From Niabella pedocola (GTDB lineage: Bacteria; Bacteroidota; Bacteroidia; Chitinophagales; Chitinophagaceae), in assembly GCF_021044425.1 (NCBI RefSeq), contig NZ_JAJNEC010000005.1, forward strand, positions 1,674,001 through 1,738,000: 64,000 bases of DNA. Direction: 5' to 3'. The stretch's first letter is position 1, and each line of letters opens with the position of its first letter. The notes under the pieces are model-generated. The model had not been told where the DNA came from and searched no databases. It saw only the letters and a list, made by a program, of their open reading frames with translations. The translations under genes and the position numbers were made by a program. Shown here in pieces: positions 17,358-26,190 of this stretch.

Positions 17358-18536
17358 TTACCAGTCGCCCACGCTACCATCCTTATAAAAGGTACGTTGT
17401 AACAGCTCCTGCTGGAACGGATATTTTTTTACCACGGCCTCATCAATCTCAATACCCAGCCCCGGTTTTTTATTGGGCAATACGATCCGTCCTTTTTCCT
17501 GTACCGTAAACCCTTCCGATACCACATCATTGCGCCATTCCACATCCTTATGTACACTTTCGCAGATGATGTAAGAAGGCGTGGCAAATCCAAACTCAAT
17601 AGAAGCCGCGGTACTCACCGGCCCCTGCGGATTATGCGGCGCCATCGACACCCGGTAGGCTTCTGCCAGGGCCGCAATCTTGCGTACTTCTGAGAGTCCG
17701 CCACAGTGGGTAATATCCGGCTGGATCACACTCACCGCGCGTTTTTCCAGCAGCTCACGGAACGCATGCACCCCAATCAGCCGTTCGCCGGTTGCAATGG
17801 GTGTGGTAACCGCCCGCTGGATCAATGCAATATCTTCCATCGTTTCGGGCCAGCAGGGTTCTTCAAAAAAATACAGGCCGTAAGGCTCCAGTGCCTTGGC
17901 AAACTGCATGCCCATACGCGGACTGGGCCGGGCATGGCAATCCACCATAATATCAATATCATCGCCCACGGCTTCCCGCATGGCTCTTACACAGGCCTCC
18001 GCATATTTAACCGGCCGCAATCCTTCCAGCGGCATGGTTTCCGGTACAGCCATCGATTTAAAGGCAGTGAACCCTTCTTCCACAGCCTTCTGCGCCAGCT
18101 CGCCAAAACGCGTTGCATCGTCCGGCGCAGTTTCGTAAAAATCTTCCATACGTCCGCCGCCCAGGTGACAATACAGGCGGATATAATCGCGTACACGTCC
18201 ACCCCAAAGCTCATGACAGGGCACGTTGTGAATTTTGCCCGCAATATCCCAGAGGGCAATGTCGATGCCGCTGATCGCCGTGCCCCGTACCACCCCGTTG
18301 CCATGCCAGAAGTGCTGACGGTACATCATTTGCCAGAGGTATTCGATCCGCCGCGGGTCTTCGCCAACCAGGAGTTCGCTCAGATCCCTGATTGCCCCAA
18401 CCACGCCTTGCGTATGCCATTCCAGTGTGGCTTCACCCCAACCCCAGAGCCCCGGCTGATCGGTCACCACTTTTACAAAAATCCAGTTACGCATGCGTGC
18501 ATGGCACACCAGCGTTTCAATCGCAGTTATCTTCAT
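17358..18536 (-). CDS. Enolase-superfamily sugar-acid dehydratase (galactonate dehydratase-like)
   Basis: The 392-residue protein of the mandelate racemase group is close in layout to D-galactonate dehydratase. It has the N-terminal capping domain (IETLVCHARMRNWIFVKV) and a TIM barrel. Likely metal ligands are Asp199 (VDCH), Glu225 (FFEEP) and Glu251 (TGER); His201, Asp274 and His301 (APHNPQGP) fit the acid/base pair. Such enzymes remove water from an aldonic acid to give a 2-keto-3-deoxy acid. It lies 8 bp after the aminotransferase and 10 bp before the SDR in one operon. The exact sugar acid cannot be read from the sequence. Confidence 0.9.
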   Translation of the reverse strand: MKITAIETLVCHARMRNWIFVKVVTDQPGLWGWGEATLEWHTQGVVGAIRDLSELLVGEDPRRIEYLWQMMYRQHFWHGNGVVRGTAISGIDIALWDIAGKIHNVPCHELWGGRVRDYIRLYCHLGGGRMEDFYETAPDDATRFGELAQKAVEEGFTAFKSMAVPETMPLEGLRPVKYAEACVRAMREAVGDDIDIMVDCHARPSPRMGMQFAKALEPYGLYFFEEPCWPETMEDIALIQRAVTTPIATGERLIGVHAFRELLEKRAVSVIQPDITHCGGLSEVRKIAALAEAYRVSMAPHNPQGPVSTAASIEFGFATPSYIICESVHKDVEWRNDVVSEGFTVQEKGRIVLPNKKPGLGIEIDEAVVKKYPFQQELLQRTFYKDGSVGDW

Positions 18537-18544
18537 AATCGCTT

Positions 18545-19867
18545 TTATAAGTTTTTCAGCACGCTTTCGGTTGCTTCCAATGTTTGCTCAATATCAGCAA
18601 TAGTATGTGCATAAGAAATGCTGCCCTGTTTGATCGCAGACGGGAAGTTGAAAATTCCTTTTTCAATTAACCGCTTCCGGTAGCGGGTATCCAGCTCAAA
18701 GTTGTGATGCTCCAGGATATCATGATAATGCACCGGCGCATGATCCATAAAATAAGTACAAAAAGCAGAACCCTGCCGCGCTACATAAAAAGGTACACCC
18801 AATTTAGGAAAAATTTCATTATACCCTTTTTCCAGCATCGCACCCAGTTGCTCTACATGTGCATACACCCCAACGGCAGGATCCGCCAGCTTTTCCAGCG
18901 TGGCAATTGCCGCTGCGGTGGTCAGCGGAAATGCATTAAAGGTTCCGGCGATCATTACCCGTTCTTCTTTATCAGGATGTACAAAGTAATCCATGTATTT
19001 CTTTTTGCCGGCGATCACCCCCAGGGGATACCCGTTGGCAACGGCCTTGCCAAATGTAGAGAGATCGGGAACGATATTGCAGATGGACTGGTAACCGCCC
19101 AGTGCATGACGGAAACCGGTTTTTACCTCATCAAAGATCAGCAGGAAGCCATGTTCGTCTGCAAGCGCACGCAGTCCCTCCAGGTATCCTTCCTGTGGTT
19201 TTACAATACCAATGTTTTGCAGGATAGGCTCCAGCAGTATACAGGCAACCGGGTATTGACGCACCATCAACTCCACGCTCGCCAGATCGTTAAAGTTTAC
19301 CACATGCACCAACGCCTTATGTGCTTCGGGTACCCCGGCACTCAATCCATCAAAAGGATATTCCCCGGCACTTTGAAACGGTCCTACGGCCTCCTTCGGA
19401 CTGATAACATTACAGGCCACATCGTTATGCCATCCGTTATAGCCGCCCTGCATCACGATCACATGATCTCGTTTTGTAGCGGCACGGGCGATCCGGATGG
19501 CATGATAGGTTGCCTCCGATCCGGTAGTGGTGATCTGGATACTTTCAGCCGTGGGTACGCATTCACAAAATAGCCGCGCGAAGGCTCCTTCCAGTAAAGT
19601 AGGGCCTGCACCCATTAACACCTGTTCTTCCCGCAGGGTTTCGGCCACCGCCTGATTTACGTCCGTATCATTGTGCCCCAGGAACGAAGCCGCAAATCCC
19701 GCCTGGTAATCGATGTATTCATTTCCGTCAGCATCCTGTACGCGGCTGCCTTTACCTTTCACAAAACAGATATTCGGGTCCGACTTCCGGTTTAACGAAA
19801 CGATACCTCCCGGTATCCATTTTTGATTTTCCGCCAGGATCTGAGCGGAGTTGACATTTTCTTGCAT
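18545..19867 (-). CDS. Class III aminotransferase (GSA aminomutase-like)
   Basis: PLP enzyme of 440 residues in the glutamate-1-semialdehyde 2,1-aminomutase branch. PLP ligands are visible: GSEATYHAIRIARA for the phosphate site, Asp246 in FDEVKTGFR, and the Schiff-base lysine Lys274 in TFGKAVANGYP. It is the first gene of the leftward operon with a dehydratase, an SDR, an amidohydrolase and a sodium symporter. Because of that setting it more likely transaminates a sugar-derived amine or keto acid than serves heme synthesis as HemL. Operator-like sites lie 120-150 bp upstream. Confidence 0.88.
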   Translation of the reverse strand: MQENVNSAQILAENQKWIPGGIVSLNRKSDPNICFVKGKGSRVQDADGNEYIDYQAGFAASFLGHNDTDVNQAVAETLREEQVLMGAGPTLLEGAFARLFCECVPTAESIQITTTGSEATYHAIRIARAATKRDHVIVMQGGYNGWHNDVACNVISPKEAVGPFQSAGEYPFDGLSAGVPEAHKALVHVVNFNDLASVELMVRQYPVACILLEPILQNIGIVKPQEGYLEGLRALADEHGFLLIFDEVKTGFRHALGGYQSICNIVPDLSTFGKAVANGYPLGVIAGKKKYMDYFVHPDKEERVMIAGTFNAFPLTTAAAIATLEKLADPAVGVYAHVEQLGAMLEKGYNEIFPKLGVPFYVARQGSAFCTYFMDHAPVHYHDILEHHNFELDTRYRKRLIEKGIFNFPSAIKQGSISYAHTIADIEQTLEATESVLKNL

Positions 19868-19989
19868 AAATAACTAATGATTAAATTGTAATGCATTTAG
19901 CAGGCAATCTGTATGTTTAAAATATATATTGTTGGTTATAAACATATTAAGCAATCACATCAATTAGGTCTACGGTTTAAGTAGTTTTC

Positions 19990-20023
19990 TGTATACTAAT
20001 TTAGTGCAAAAATGTATACATTT
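19990..20023. promoter_or_regulatory. Bipartite operator in the aminotransferase/SMP-30 divergent region
   Basis: TGTATACT (19990-19997) and TGTATACA (20013-20020) have centres exactly 23 bp apart; the second lies in a perfect 14-bp palindrome AAATGTATACATTT (20010-20023). A -7-like TAGCTTTT at 20036-20043 could serve the rightward gene. The same two-site arrangement occurs twice upstream of susC and the PQQ dehydrogenase, suggesting a shared regulator of the GntR/FCD type. Confidence 0.7.
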
Positions 20024-20055
20024 ATGATATTATCCTAGCTTTTTATAAAAAAAAT

Positions 20056-20853
20056 ATGCGTACACTCATCAACAACATTGCATTTCCGGAAGGACCGGCT
20101 TTCGACCGGGAGGGCGCCATCTGGCTGGTTGAAAAAGAAGCCGGCAACCTGATCTGCTATAAGGACAACCAATTGTACCGGTATTTTGTAGACGGAGCAC
20201 CCAACGGCATTGCCATTGATACAGACAACCGGCTTTGGTTTTGCGATTCGAAACAGAACAGCATCCGTACGTTTGATCCTGCAACCGGTACAACGAATAC
20301 CATAGCTGACCAGTTGGATGACCAGCCATTGAAAATGCCGAATGATCTTGCCTTTGATCCGAAAGGCCGGCTTTTATTTACCTGTCCCGGCGACCGGTTG
20401 ACCGATGGAGAAGGTTATGTATGCTGTTTAACCCCTGAAGGAACGGTTTTAAAAATAAGAACAGGCATGTACTACCCGAACGGACTGGCATTTAACCGGG
20501 AAGGCACCCGTTTATATATCGCGGAGACCGGCACCCGGCTGATCTGGAAGTTTTGCTGGGATGCGGATACCGCCCTGCTTTCACAACCCACGATCGTAGC
20601 CAACACCGGAGGCACCGTAGGCCCGGATGGTATGGCACTGGATGAAGCCGAAAATATCTATGTAGCCGTGTATGGTGCAGGGGTCATTCAAAAAATAAGC
20701 CGGGATGGATGTGTAACAGCGGCGATCCCTTTACCGGGAACAAATCCTACCAACTGTGCCCTGGATCCCCGCGGCAGTGAGGGACTGATCGTTACCGAGG
20801 CGGAAAAAGGTATGTTATTGCAGATACCAATTGATGCAAGGGGTTTGCTATAG
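20056..20853 (+). CDS. SMP-30/gluconolactonase family protein
   Basis: Six-bladed propeller lactonase of 265 residues. Matching features are NIAFPEGPAFDREGAIWLVE with the metal-ligand Glu12, PNDLAFDPKGRLLFTCP, YYPNGLAFNREGTRLYIAET and GPDGMALDEAENIYVAVYG, the usual metal and substrate blocks. It would hydrolyse an aldonolactone to the open acid, a suitable step between the sugar dehydrogenase and the sugar-acid dehydratase encoded nearby. It is transcribed divergently from the aminotransferase operon over a shared operator region. No signal peptide is present, so it is probably cytoplasmic. Confidence 0.9.
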   Translation: MRTLINNIAFPEGPAFDREGAIWLVEKEAGNLICYKDNQLYRYFVDGAPNGIAIDTDNRLWFCDSKQNSIRTFDPATGTTNTIADQLDDQPLKMPNDLAFDPKGRLLFTCPGDRLTDGEGYVCCLTPEGTVLKIRTGMYYPNGLAFNREGTRLYIAETGTRLIWKFCWDADTALLSQPTIVANTGGTVGPDGMALDEAENIYVAVYGAGVIQKISRDGCVTAAIPLPGTNPTNCALDPRGSEGLIVTEAEKGMLLQIPIDARGLL

Positions 20854-21061
20854 ACCACCTGTCCGCCGGATCATGTTAGCGCATCATTTCTTTTGCTATG
20901 GTAGCAGCTGTTCCAGCTTAAAGTTCAAGGTTGTGCCTCCGTTTGAGGCCTGCTATTTATTCTCCTGATGTAGTTACGGATTTCGACAGGGTATAACATC
21001 AGTGCCGCCTGCCGGTAATACGGGTTATACCAGTGAATAATGACTGGAAGAGCAGGTTATC

Positions 21062-21706
21062 TTAAACCATTTCCAGGGCTTCATGCTCACCACGGTCCAG
21101 ATGTTTTACCAGGGTATCATAGGCTTTCTGCCAATCGTCCTGTTTTAATGCATTTACAATTTCCCGGTGCTCCTTACCCGTATCCTGGTAGTCTTCCATC
21201 TGCCGGATCATAGTACCCAGCTTCATATGAAAGAGGGGGATATTACTGTTATTGTACATGGCGATCAACCGGGAGTTGCCGGTACCTTCAATGATCTTTT
21301 CATGAAATTTAATATCCGCTTCGCAGGCGCCTCCATAATATTCCTTGCTGACCATTGCGTTAAAATCATCACAGATTAATTCCAGTTCTTTGATCAGCGC
21401 CTTATTCTTTTTTGTAAAAAGGATCTTCAATGCGCCCACCTCCAGCAGTTCGCGCAGCTCACGGATATCTTTCACATCCTGCAGGGTCATCCGTTTTACA
21501 AAGCATCCGCCTTTTTCGCCAAACTCCACCAGGTTTTCACCGGCCAGGCGCATAAACGCCTCGCGAACCGCCACCCGGCTTGCATTAATCTTCTTTGCCC
21601 AGTTGCTTTCTACCAGCCGCACACCGCCTACCAGCTGGTTTGACAATATCTTTTTACGAACTTCCAGGTATACTTTATAAGCTAACGAATCTTCTTTCAT
21701 TCCCAT
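21062..21706 (-). CDS. GntR family regulator with FCD domain
   Basis: Transcription factor of 214 residues. The winged helix covers about 1-75, with the recognition region NASRVAVREAFMRLAGENLVE. The FCD ligand domain (about 85-210) keeps the metal-binding pattern: Asp and His in ADIKFHEKI, His in EHREIV and His in VKHLDRGE. FCD regulators usually sense sugar acids or carboxylates. It is the last gene of the susC-susD-lyase transcription unit (43 bp after the lyase), so it may regulate itself through the TGTATACA sites near susC. That it binds those sites is inferred. Confidence 0.9.
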   Translation of the reverse strand: MGMKEDSLAYKVYLEVRKKILSNQLVGGVRLVESNWAKKINASRVAVREAFMRLAGENLVEFGEKGGCFVKRMTLQDVKDIRELRELLEVGALKILFTKKNKALIKELELICDDFNAMVSKEYYGGACEADIKFHEKIIEGTGNSRLIAMYNNSNIPLFHMKLGTMIRQMEDYQDTGKEHREIVNALKQDDWQKAYDTLVKHLDRGEHEALEMV

Positions 21707-21749
21707 TCAGTTTTTAAAAGCGAATGCACTTTTAAGTTGCACAATTTAA

Positions 21750-24518
21750 TTATTTCTGCCCTAAACCACCGGAAAGGCTGGTACTATTTTTAAGGATCCC
21801 TTCCTGTGCATTGTATACTCTTTGCGGCTTTAAGACAAGGCGGCCACCCTTCATTTTTAGAGAAACGGTGTGCTTGTTTTTCAGCACCGCCGCGTTAAAA
21901 TTCAGTTTTCCATCCGCACCGGAAAGATTCCAGAAGCCTTCCCGCAAGCCTGCCACAATGACCTCGTATTCCTGGTCACCCGGTACTTCCAAGGTAAACG
22001 CTTCCTGCAACAAGCTTCCCGGCCGGGCCAATACCACCAGCTTATCTGCTACCTGAAACTGTACATAGCCGGCCCTTTCCGTAAACTGCAGGGGCAGTTC
22101 GGCATGTGTTTCCTCTGCCATCTGGAATACCGTAACAAAGGTTGTTTGTTTTGTTTCCTTTAATGGCGACACCAGGATGCGGGAACCCTTGGCCTCCGGC
22201 CATGCAGACCTTGCGGAATACAGATCGCCCGATACAAAGGCCGATGAATCGCCGCTTAATACCTGGTACTTACGGTCGCGGGCAGCCGGCACCAGCATGT
22301 TTACATAGGTGGTGCCTGTTCTTCCTTTCAGGCTGCTGCTGAGAATAAACCGTCCGGCTGCAACCTGTGGCCGGTTCAGGGTATTGATCTGCCATGTTTT
22401 TTTAAAAGAAGGATCCGCGCTGGTTACTTCATCCAACAACATGATCACCGCCGGCACATCGGGGCGTTTCAGATCCAGGAACAAAAAACTGCGGGAGTAT
22501 TGTTCCAGTTTAGCGCTATAGGCCGCAGTAAGATCTGCATTGAAATAGCTGTACGAAGGCGCTACCGGGTCTGGCCCATAATCACAGGAACGCACAAATC
22601 CCGTATGAAACCAGGAATCGTTCAGCACTTCCGCTACGGTCCGGGGAAACCGCTGGCTGAAACGGGTGCCCCCGTCGTTGGTTTTTGTACGGAACAGCAG
22701 CGGCTCCGCCGGATCCTGTACCAGCAGCATGCTATGCGCCACCGACCGCTTGTTAAAATTAAAATCGTAGGGCGAACCATAGGACAGGTATAAACCCAGG
22801 TCACCTACCTGCATGCCATGATGATAGATCTGGATGGCGCCGGCATCCGCATGCTGGTGATTGCCAAAATGAAAACCGCCGCCCTTGATCTCGGCCACCA
22901 CATTGCCACTTTCCTTTTGTTCCTCCCAGCCGGTGCGCGCTACCATGGAGCCCAGAACCGGTCCAAAGTCGAGCGTACGCGGTAAACGATTCAGTTCAAA
23001 ATCCGGTTTTAAGGCCGGGTCATCCAGCAGTAAAAATAACACCGGGTTATCGGGTAAGCCTCCCTGCCGGAGAAATTGTCCTTTAAACAGCGCGTTGCCG
23101 GAGTAGGCATAGCTCAATAACATCGTTTGCGGATTCTTCCAGTAAAAACTATCGCTTTGGGCATACTTTACACTAAACATATCCCCGTCCCGCAACATTT
23201 TTCCATCGGGGGTCCGCATATACAGCCAGTAATAAGGCAGATCTTTTATATTATCATCAAATACAGGAAACCCGGTCATGCGGTAAAACAGCCATGCAGC
23301 GTGCATTTCCCAGCCAAACCGGTAACCGCCATAATCAATGCCCTGGTTATGCCGGGGCGATTGGTATTCAAATTTCCGCATCGGTACGAGTTGCTCCAGC
23401 ACGGTGTAGGCTGTGTATTTGTAAGGCACCGGGTCTTCGTCATAAATAGCGATACTCATGGCCAGCAGATCCCGGCAGATCTGGGCTTCGTTCCCATGTC
23501 CGTTAACAATGCTTTCCACGCCAAAAAACGGCGGCCAGCCAATCTCCATATCCCGGGCCAGGCGCTGCATATGCCTGCGCAGGATCGTTTTCTGTTCGAT
23601 GCTCAGCAGCTCATAACACCAGTCGTATACCAGTGCGGCGGTATAAATAGCGCGGCCCATTTCGCGGGAAATATCCCCATAGGTAATATTACCGAATTCC
23701 AGCATTGAAAGGTAGTGCACCATCAGTTCCACCGCTTCGGCTCCGACCATGCGGTCTTTTTCCAGCAGGAAATAAAAGGCCTTGCTTTCTATGGCCTGCT
23801 CCAGCTTTTCATTATAGCTGACCTCCCGCTGCGGATCATATGCAAAAGCGAACTTGTGCAATGCCGCCTGCCTTACCTTCATCCATGCAGACTGGTGCGC
23901 CGTATCCTGCAGGCGTTGCCGGATCACGGGAAGGGTTTCATTGTTTACCCAAAGGCGTGGGTGGGAAGCCGGTGGCAATACCCTGGGCACATAGGCTTCC
24001 GCATCTTTGGGCGGAACCGGGGGAATATACGGCTTCACAGTGATGGTATAAAAAACCAGGTTCCCGGGCAGCCAGATTTTCAGCTTTTCTTTTTTCTTCC
24101 CGAACTCAAACTTGCCCAGCTCCTGTGTACCGCCTTTATAACTATCATAAACGATGCGTTTTGTGATCCGCGCTGTGCCCAGCTGAAGATACGCAAGGCG
24201 CGTTAGCAGGCCTGTTGTATCTTCTTTTTTCAATTGTTCCGGATCCCGGGGCTGGGCTTCCGCTTCCAGTATATACCAACCCGTTGCCGGCACTTCAAGT
24301 TCCAGCTCTACATCTGCCTTCCGATCCGGATATCCATCTGTAACCGGTTCCTTCAGCGTCAGGCCCTGCTTCACAAGCCCTCCTTCCCCGGTTTTGTGCA
24401 ACATGACTGCGTTTTTATTGATCTTCCCTTTTTGAAGGAAAACCACTGCCGGACGCTGCCCTATTGAAAGCAGGCCGCACAAAACAAGGGGAATGAATAC
24501 TACGAACTTTTTAAACAT
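21750..24518 (-). CDS. Heparinase II/III-like polysaccharide lyase
   Basis: Secreted enzyme of 922 residues with a signal peptide (FVVFIPLVLCGLLSIGQ). An N-terminal beta domain (about 25-165) precedes an alpha-toroid (about 180-500) with NGHGNEAQICRDL, the usual heparinase II site region. A C-terminal beta-sandwich carries HFGNHQHADAG (Asn553, His554, His556, Asp558), the metal-binding motif of heparinase II/III proteins. This fold cleaves uronic-acid polysaccharides such as heparin, heparan or alginate by beta-elimination. It follows susC-susD by 57 bp, so it probably acts on the imported or surface-bound glycan. The exact linkage cannot be deduced. Confidence 0.88.
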   Translation of the reverse strand: MFKKFVVFIPLVLCGLLSIGQRPAVVFLQKGKINKNAVMLHKTGEGGLVKQGLTLKEPVTDGYPDRKADVELELEVPATGWYILEAEAQPRDPEQLKKEDTTGLLTRLAYLQLGTARITKRIVYDSYKGGTQELGKFEFGKKKEKLKIWLPGNLVFYTITVKPYIPPVPPKDAEAYVPRVLPPASHPRLWVNNETLPVIRQRLQDTAHQSAWMKVRQAALHKFAFAYDPQREVSYNEKLEQAIESKAFYFLLEKDRMVGAEAVELMVHYLSMLEFGNITYGDISREMGRAIYTAALVYDWCYELLSIEQKTILRRHMQRLARDMEIGWPPFFGVESIVNGHGNEAQICRDLLAMSIAIYDEDPVPYKYTAYTVLEQLVPMRKFEYQSPRHNQGIDYGGYRFGWEMHAAWLFYRMTGFPVFDDNIKDLPYYWLYMRTPDGKMLRDGDMFSVKYAQSDSFYWKNPQTMLLSYAYSGNALFKGQFLRQGGLPDNPVLFLLLDDPALKPDFELNRLPRTLDFGPVLGSMVARTGWEEQKESGNVVAEIKGGGFHFGNHQHADAGAIQIYHHGMQVGDLGLYLSYGSPYDFNFNKRSVAHSMLLVQDPAEPLLFRTKTNDGGTRFSQRFPRTVAEVLNDSWFHTGFVRSCDYGPDPVAPSYSYFNADLTAAYSAKLEQYSRSFLFLDLKRPDVPAVIMLLDEVTSADPSFKKTWQINTLNRPQVAAGRFILSSSLKGRTGTTYVNMLVPAARDRKYQVLSGDSSAFVSGDLYSARSAWPEAKGSRILVSPLKETKQTTFVTVFQMAEETHAELPLQFTERAGYVQFQVADKLVVLARPGSLLQEAFTLEVPGDQEYEVIVAGLREGFWNLSGADGKLNFNAAVLKNKHTVSLKMKGGRLVLKPQRVYNAQEGILKNSTSLSGGLGQK

Positions 24519-24575
24519 CTTCCTGTATCAGCATCTGGCAAAGGATGCCTGTTTTCGGTTACAAAAATGATCCGG

Positions 24576-26180
24576 TTACCAACCCGGGTTTTGTGTAAGA
24601 TTGGGATTCACATCTCGTTCCGACTGCGGTATCGGCCACAGGTAGTAGTTATCCGGGAAGCCTCTTTGCCGGATTTTAACGCCTGTAAACTCCGTCATCC
24701 ATACTCCATCGACTACGTCCCTGGCAATCCGCCATCTCCGGATATCTGAGTAGCGCTGTCCTTCTCCGCATAACTCCACCATCCGTTCATGGCGTATCCG
24801 TTCACGCATCTGTTCTTTATTTAATCCGGCGGGAAGGCGGGGCATTCCTGCGCGGATCCGTACGGCATCTACGGCATCATATACACTCTGGTCCGGCACA
24901 CCTGCCGATTCATTCTTTGCTTCCGCATACATTAACATCACATCCGCCAGCCGGATGAGGGGAAAATTCTGTGGCATATTGTCCTGTAAGGTATAAACCG
25001 ATCCGGTTTCTACAAATTTTCGCCAGGCATAACTTCCATTTGTCCATACCGGTACATAGGCCGCCGGATCGGAGGTCACCACCGGGAACCGGTACAAATA
25101 ATCGATACCGCCCTTTCCGTTAAAGGTAGACCAGGGTACCACAATGCCTTTTTGCAAACGCGGGTCGCGGTTTTCAAACAGTTTCCGCACCGAAGCTTCA
25201 TCCTTCCAGTCAGCCGCGTTGTCGGGATTAAATACAGTACCCTGTGCATTTTTGAAATTCGCAAAATCGAACGGAGTACCATCCTTCATCTCATATTCAT
25301 TTACCAGCTTGGGTGTGGGGCGTGTACGCTGGGAGCCGGTTGTAGCGCCCCGGGCATTACCATAATTACGGTCGGTGGCCAAACCATTCCCCTGCTGCGC
25401 CACATACTGCACATCAAAAATAACCTCGCTGTTGTTATTGCCGGCCACACGGAACAAGGTATGATAATCGCCCACTAATGTCCGGTCGCTTTTTTCCATC
25501 AGCTCCTTAAAATCTGCAGCCGCTTTTTCATATTCCTTGGCCCATAGATGTGCCTTTCCCCGCATGGCCAGCGCAGCCCATTTGGTAATACGGCCTTTAT
25601 TTGCCGCGTCATAACTGCCGGGCAGCAATGCGTAGGCGTCGGTCATATCTTTCACAATAAACGCATACACCTCTTTTTCCGTATTCCGCGGCTTAAACGA
25701 CTCATCCACGTTCATCGGGTAATCATAAAGCGGTACGCCGCCAAAATAATCCCAGAGTTTAAAATAGAAATACCCTCTGAAAAACGCGGCTTCGCCAAGG
25801 GTGCGGTTTTTGACGCTTTCATTCATTTGTATCTCCGGCACTTTTTTCAGCGCCGTATTTGCCCTGTAAATACCCTTATAGAAAATGCCCCAGGAGGTTG
25901 AGTAGAAGGAGGCATTGGCGGGAAATACCCCTGTTGTTAGCCCGGTAGCGAACGACTGGTAAGAAATATCGGTAAAGTCATCCATCATACCATAGATCAC
26001 GATGCTGTTTGTAAATTCGCGGTTGGCGTTATAAATAGCGTTGATACCGGTTACAGCATCCTGTTCGGATTTCCAGAAATCGCCTTCCGATAATCCAACT
26101 AACGAATTTCTGTCGAGGAACTTATTGCAGGAGCCCAGCACAAGTACGGACAATGTTGCTATCATTATTTTCTTTATCAT
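24576..26180 (-). CDS. RagB/SusD family nutrient-binding lipoprotein
   Basis: Surface lipoprotein of about 534 residues that lids the SusC channel. Lipoprotein signal MIKKIMIATLSVLVLGSC, then the SusD N-terminus NKFLDRNSLVGLSEGDFWKSEQDAVTGINAIY. TPR-like helices follow (GEAAFFRGYFYFKLWDYFGGVPLYD), with the C-terminal SusD block ending ERDVNPNLTQNPGW. The frame opens at 26201, but the ATG at 26180 starts directly at the signal peptide and lies 10 bp after susC. Partner of the upstream SusC; the glycan is probably acidic, judged from neighbouring genes. Confidence 0.95.
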   Translation of the reverse strand: MIKKIMIATLSVLVLGSCNKFLDRNSLVGLSEGDFWKSEQDAVTGINAIYNANREFTNSIVIYGMMDDFTDISYQSFATGLTTGVFPANASFYSTSWGIFYKGIYRANTALKKVPEIQMNESVKNRTLGEAAFFRGYFYFKLWDYFGGVPLYDYPMNVDESFKPRNTEKEVYAFIVKDMTDAYALLPGSYDAANKGRITKWAALAMRGKAHLWAKEYEKAAADFKELMEKSDRTLVGDYHTLFRVAGNNNSEVIFDVQYVAQQGNGLATDRNYGNARGATTGSQRTRPTPKLVNEYEMKDGTPFDFANFKNAQGTVFNPDNAADWKDEASVRKLFENRDPRLQKGIVVPWSTFNGKGGIDYLYRFPVVTSDPAAYVPVWTNGSYAWRKFVETGSVYTLQDNMPQNFPLIRLADVMLMYAEAKNESAGVPDQSVYDAVDAVRIRAGMPRLPAGLNKEQMRERIRHERMVELCGEGQRYSDIRRWRIARDVVDGVWMTEFTGVKIRQRGFPDNYYLWPIPQSERDVNPNLTQNPGW

Positions 26181-26190
26181 GGCTTCTTCT

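Noticed and set aside
17706..19573. Two long open frames antisense to the dehydratase and the aminotransferase genes
   Set aside because: Both cover well-supported genes and show no domain; they follow from GC-rich third codon positions.
20964..21001. CTGATGT...ACATCAG hairpin between the SMP-30 gene and gntR
   Set aside because: The stem is only 7 bp with a long loop and no T-run on either strand, so no terminator was called.
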